Source: JAHRVQ01 sp963976815
Lineage (GTDB): Bacteria > Pseudomonadota > Gammaproteobacteria > Pseudomonadales > Azotimanducaceae
Assembly (NCBI GenBank): GCA_963976815.1
Contig: CAXBLU010000009.1
Coordinates: forward strand, 1-64,000
Direction of reading: 5' to 3'
DNA: 64,000 bases
How positions within the stretch are numbered: the stretch's first letter is position 1; every line of letters begins with the position of its first letter. Shown here in pieces: positions 62,025-64,000 of the stretch. Position numbers and translations under genes: made by a program. The notes under the pieces were generated by a model. It did no database searches and was not told the DNA's origin. It saw only the letters and a program-made list of their open reading frames with translations.

Positions 62025-64000
62025 TAGTTGACGTTAAATCCGGCTGATTCATAGCTGCCCACAATCATAAATGCCGACCAAATATATGGATAGCCCCACT
62101 GGGGCGAATCAATCATGTCTAACTGAGTATCTCGCAACGCTTCCCGAGCCGGTTGACCCGCAAGCAGACGATCGTAAAAATCTGTCATTAAGGCCTGGGT
62201 ACCCGCATCCGAAACCTCCCAGAGTGAACTGACTACCTCGGCAACTCCAGCCTCCTGAAACGAACGACGTAAACCATAAACACCTTCACCTTCATGTATT
62301 TCGCCAAGCCCGGTTTCGCAGGCAGAAAGTACCACGAGTCGGGTACCCGACAGGTTCAGATCCAACACTTCCAGGGCCGTGAGTACCCCGTCATTAGTTG
62401 TTTCGATTTCCCCAAGGAATTGGGCATTGGTATTAATACCAGCAAAGGCTAGTCCAGCCCGTAGCAGTGGATTGTCTCCAGGTGGTGGAACCTGTGCTTC
62501 CATACCGCGTTGGGCCTTAAGCAGACGTTTTCTGAGTGTGTCATCGGGTTTTAAGAAAAAACCGTGGGTTGCAACATGAAGCACTTCTGGCGGAGCAGTT
62601 AAGTCGACCAGAACTTTCTCCTGGGCATTGTTACCGAAAAAATTATCATTCGCGGTATCTCTACCGTCTACCCGATCAACAATAATCTTGCCCTCCTCTG
62701 CAGCACCCGGAAGTGGCGCAAAATTAAGACCACGCAATCCGGTACCAGCACCACGGATGCCAAGTTTAAGTGCTGCGGACCGGCGGCCAGCGGCAACTTG
62801 TATCTCCTCGTCACTCACAACGTCCTCCGAGTCATAGTCAGGGCCCGCCATGACCAGATACTGACCCCGCGCCAGACGATACTCACTCGGCAACAGGTCC
62901 CGCCCTGAGGTGAGGATTTGCAGATCAGTCGTTTGGATCAAATATTCTTCGTCGGGACTCATTAATGCACCGAAGGGTGCAATATTAAGTAAACCGTCAG
63001 GAATCAAATAAACGTGGGCTAAATCTCCCAGCACGTCCATAAGCGGACTCCAGACATATTCATAGGCTTCGATGCCAACTTCGACGAGTTCGTCTTCATC
63101 TACCTGATCGTCCTGAATAAATTCTCGATAAAGCGCCACCGACTTTTCGATGGCTTCTCGATCACTAAATTGCACCAGATGGAACGCCACCTTGTTACGC
63201 CGCTTGGTAATAACACTCGCCAACAATTTAGCTTCGCCGTCGTCGGTATAGGCCATAAAGTCCACTAACGCGGAATCCTTTTTCATGGCGTCCGTCAGAC
63301 GCTCGGCGCTGCTACCGGCAATAGACGTACGGAAACGAACGCTGGCTCGACCGAGTTCACCCTGGATTTCGTTCACCCGTTGTTCTAGCTGATACAGCAC
63401 TTGAACGTGATTATCTTTAGTTTCCGCCGTTGGGCCAGACAGGGTTTTAGCCGCCAACTCCTTACGCGCACTCTCCAGTTCCGTTGCCAACCCCTTAAGC
63501 TTGGGATCCGTGGTCATAGTGGCAATCTGTTGGATTTCAGACGTCACTTTTAGCAACAAGCCTTTCCTCTGCAGGCTCGCATCAATCATCCGCCGAGCCG
63601 ACTCTTCATCCCCGATCTTGGCCAGCAAGCTCAGGTAGTCGTTAAATTCTGGACGATGTAAACGTACATATCCTTCCCGGGCGTTTTCACCGGTGGTCCA
63701 CAACATGGTATCGAGGAAGTCGCTACGACGGTTAAAGCCCACTTCTCTAAGCTCAACTGCAGACTGCAACTGGTCCATGTCTTCCCTAACTTTGGCAAGA
63801 TAGTTCAGGGCGTCAAAAGTATAGGGATGTAGATTGCCCAGTTGGTTTTCTGCCAGCGCCAGAGCATCGGTCAGGATCACAGCCGCTTCATCAAACCGTT
63901 CCTGGTCCAGATAAACGCCACCCAGGTCAATCATCGAACGAATTGCATCTATATGATCTTTGCCGAGTACCTCCTGCCGTAGGGCCAGAGCCTGACTAAT
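62024..64000 (-). CDS. TPR-CHAT protein (caspase-like), 5' end outside window
   Basis: The visible part is 658 codons and remains open at the right edge, so the N-terminus is missing. The first ~90 residues form tetratricopeptide (kinesin-light-chain-like) repeats (LRQEVLGKDHIDAIRSMIDL ... LALAENQLGNLHPYTFDAL). A helical linker follows, then a CHAT domain over roughly the last 300 residues. The caspase-like dyad is intact: His in VLHVATHGFF and Cys in VLSACETGLGE, about 82 residues apart. CHAT proteins are cysteine proteases or scaffolds. It is coupled by a one-base overlap to the TIGR03032 gene. It lacks any CRISPR neighbour, so it is not shown to be the Craspase type. Confidence 0.92.
   Translation of the reverse strand: MSQALALRQEVLGKDHIDAIRSMIDLGGVYLDQERFDEAAVILTDALALAENQLGNLHPYTFDALNYLAKVREDMDQLQSAVELREVGFNRRSDFLDTMLWTTGENAREGYVRLHRPEFNDYLSLLAKIGDEESARRMIDASLQRKGLLLKVTSEIQQIATMTTDPKLKGLATELESARKELAAKTLSGPTAETKDNHVQVLYQLEQRVNEIQGELGRASVRFRTSIAGSSAERLTDAMKKDSALVDFMAYTDDGEAKLLASVITKRRNKVAFHLVQFSDREAIEKSVALYREFIQDDQVDEDELVEVGIEAYEYVWSPLMDVLGDLAHVYLIPDGLLNIAPFGALMSPDEEYLIQTTDLQILTSGRDLLPSEYRLARGQYLVMAGPDYDSEDVVSDEEIQVAAGRRSAALKLGIRGAGTGLRGLNFAPLPGAAEEGKIIVDRVDGRDTANDNFFGNNAQEKVLVDLTAPPEVLHVATHGFFLKPDDTLRKRLLKAQRGMEAQVPPPGDNPLLRAGLAFAGINTNAQFLGEIETTNDGVLTALEVLDLNLSGTRLVVLSACETGLGEIHEGEGVYGLRRSFQEAGVAEVVSSLWEVSDAGTQALMTDFYDRLLAGQPAREALRDTQLDMIDSPQWGYPYIWSAFMIVGSYESAGFNVN

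Noticed and set aside
62024..64000. TPR-CHAT protein considered as a type III-E CRISPR Craspase component
   Set aside because: There is no gRAMP/Cas7-11 gene, no cas1 or array in the window, and the TPR-CHAT layout is common in other contexts.

Overview
The window looks like a chromosomal segment of a Gammaproteobacterium of intermediate GC, probably an aerobic, marine-type heterotroph. The evidence is a full-length AceK, a YegD-type Hsp70, two HAE1-type RND pumps, a TolC-family channel, an FCD-type GntR regulator, and many lipid and xenobiotic catabolism genes. Taxonomy is inferred from protein character only, since no rRNA gene is present. I found no tRNA, rRNA, CRISPR array, transposase or phage gene.

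Layout, left to right. (1) 1-2287: a gene-free leader holding a perfect 22-bp palindrome, then yegD and a small P-loop kinase. (2) 2376-7722 (minus): a catabolic operon of thiolase, type-B carboxylesterase, and the [2Fe-2S] and molybdopterin subunits of an isoquinoline-1-oxidoreductase-like hydroxylase. (3) 7916-8733: a thioredoxin and a small DedA protein that seems to start on ATC. (4) 8701-17951 (minus): RND adaptor and permease, aldo/keto reductase, amidase, exported cyclophilin, exported alkaline-phosphatase-superfamily enzyme. (5) 18185-23115 (plus): MarC, then an MFS/GPH symporter, an SDR lacking its catalytic Tyr/Lys, a Gfo/Idh/MocA oxidoreductase and a TauD-type dioxygenase, tightly packed. 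(6) 23187-24723: an AT-richer islet with a DUF2971 gene and an orphan small gene. (7) 24724-29060: serine hydrolase, NmrA-like protein, CDP-alcohol phosphatidyltransferase and two membrane proteins. (8) 29130-33024: a periplasmic solute-binding protein directly followed by a hybrid histidine kinase. (9) 33071-36911: TetR divergent from a stand-alone ketosynthase, FHA-GGDEF diguanylate cyclase, archaeal-style cis-prenyltransferase. (10) 36991-42656: carotenoid oxygenase, nitroreductase, flavin-dependent acyl-CoA-dehydrogenase-fold enzyme, ICL/PEP-mutase enzyme, carboxymuconolactone-decarboxylase-like protein, enoyl-CoA hydratase. (11) 42660-49708: aceK, a five-unit operator array, a FadR-like regulator, and an RND adaptor/permease pair. 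(12) 49701-54209: alpha/beta hydrolase, SYLF lipid-binding protein, two-domain M16 protease. (13) 64000-54279 (minus): TPR-CHAT protease-like protein (cut by the window edge), TIGR03032 protein, TolC-family protein, second YegD-like Hsp70, FG-GAP protein, ECF sigma factor, anti-sigma-like protein, DUF4097 adhesin-like protein.

The strongest unexplained signals are: the 14-bp-period array of five GGT-N3-RCC sites between aceK and the FadR-like gene (44452-44522), which overlaps a consensus -10 box; the same-strand CHAT/TIGR03032/TolC/Hsp70/FG-GAP/ECF block at the right end; and the solute-binding-protein/hybrid-kinase pair.
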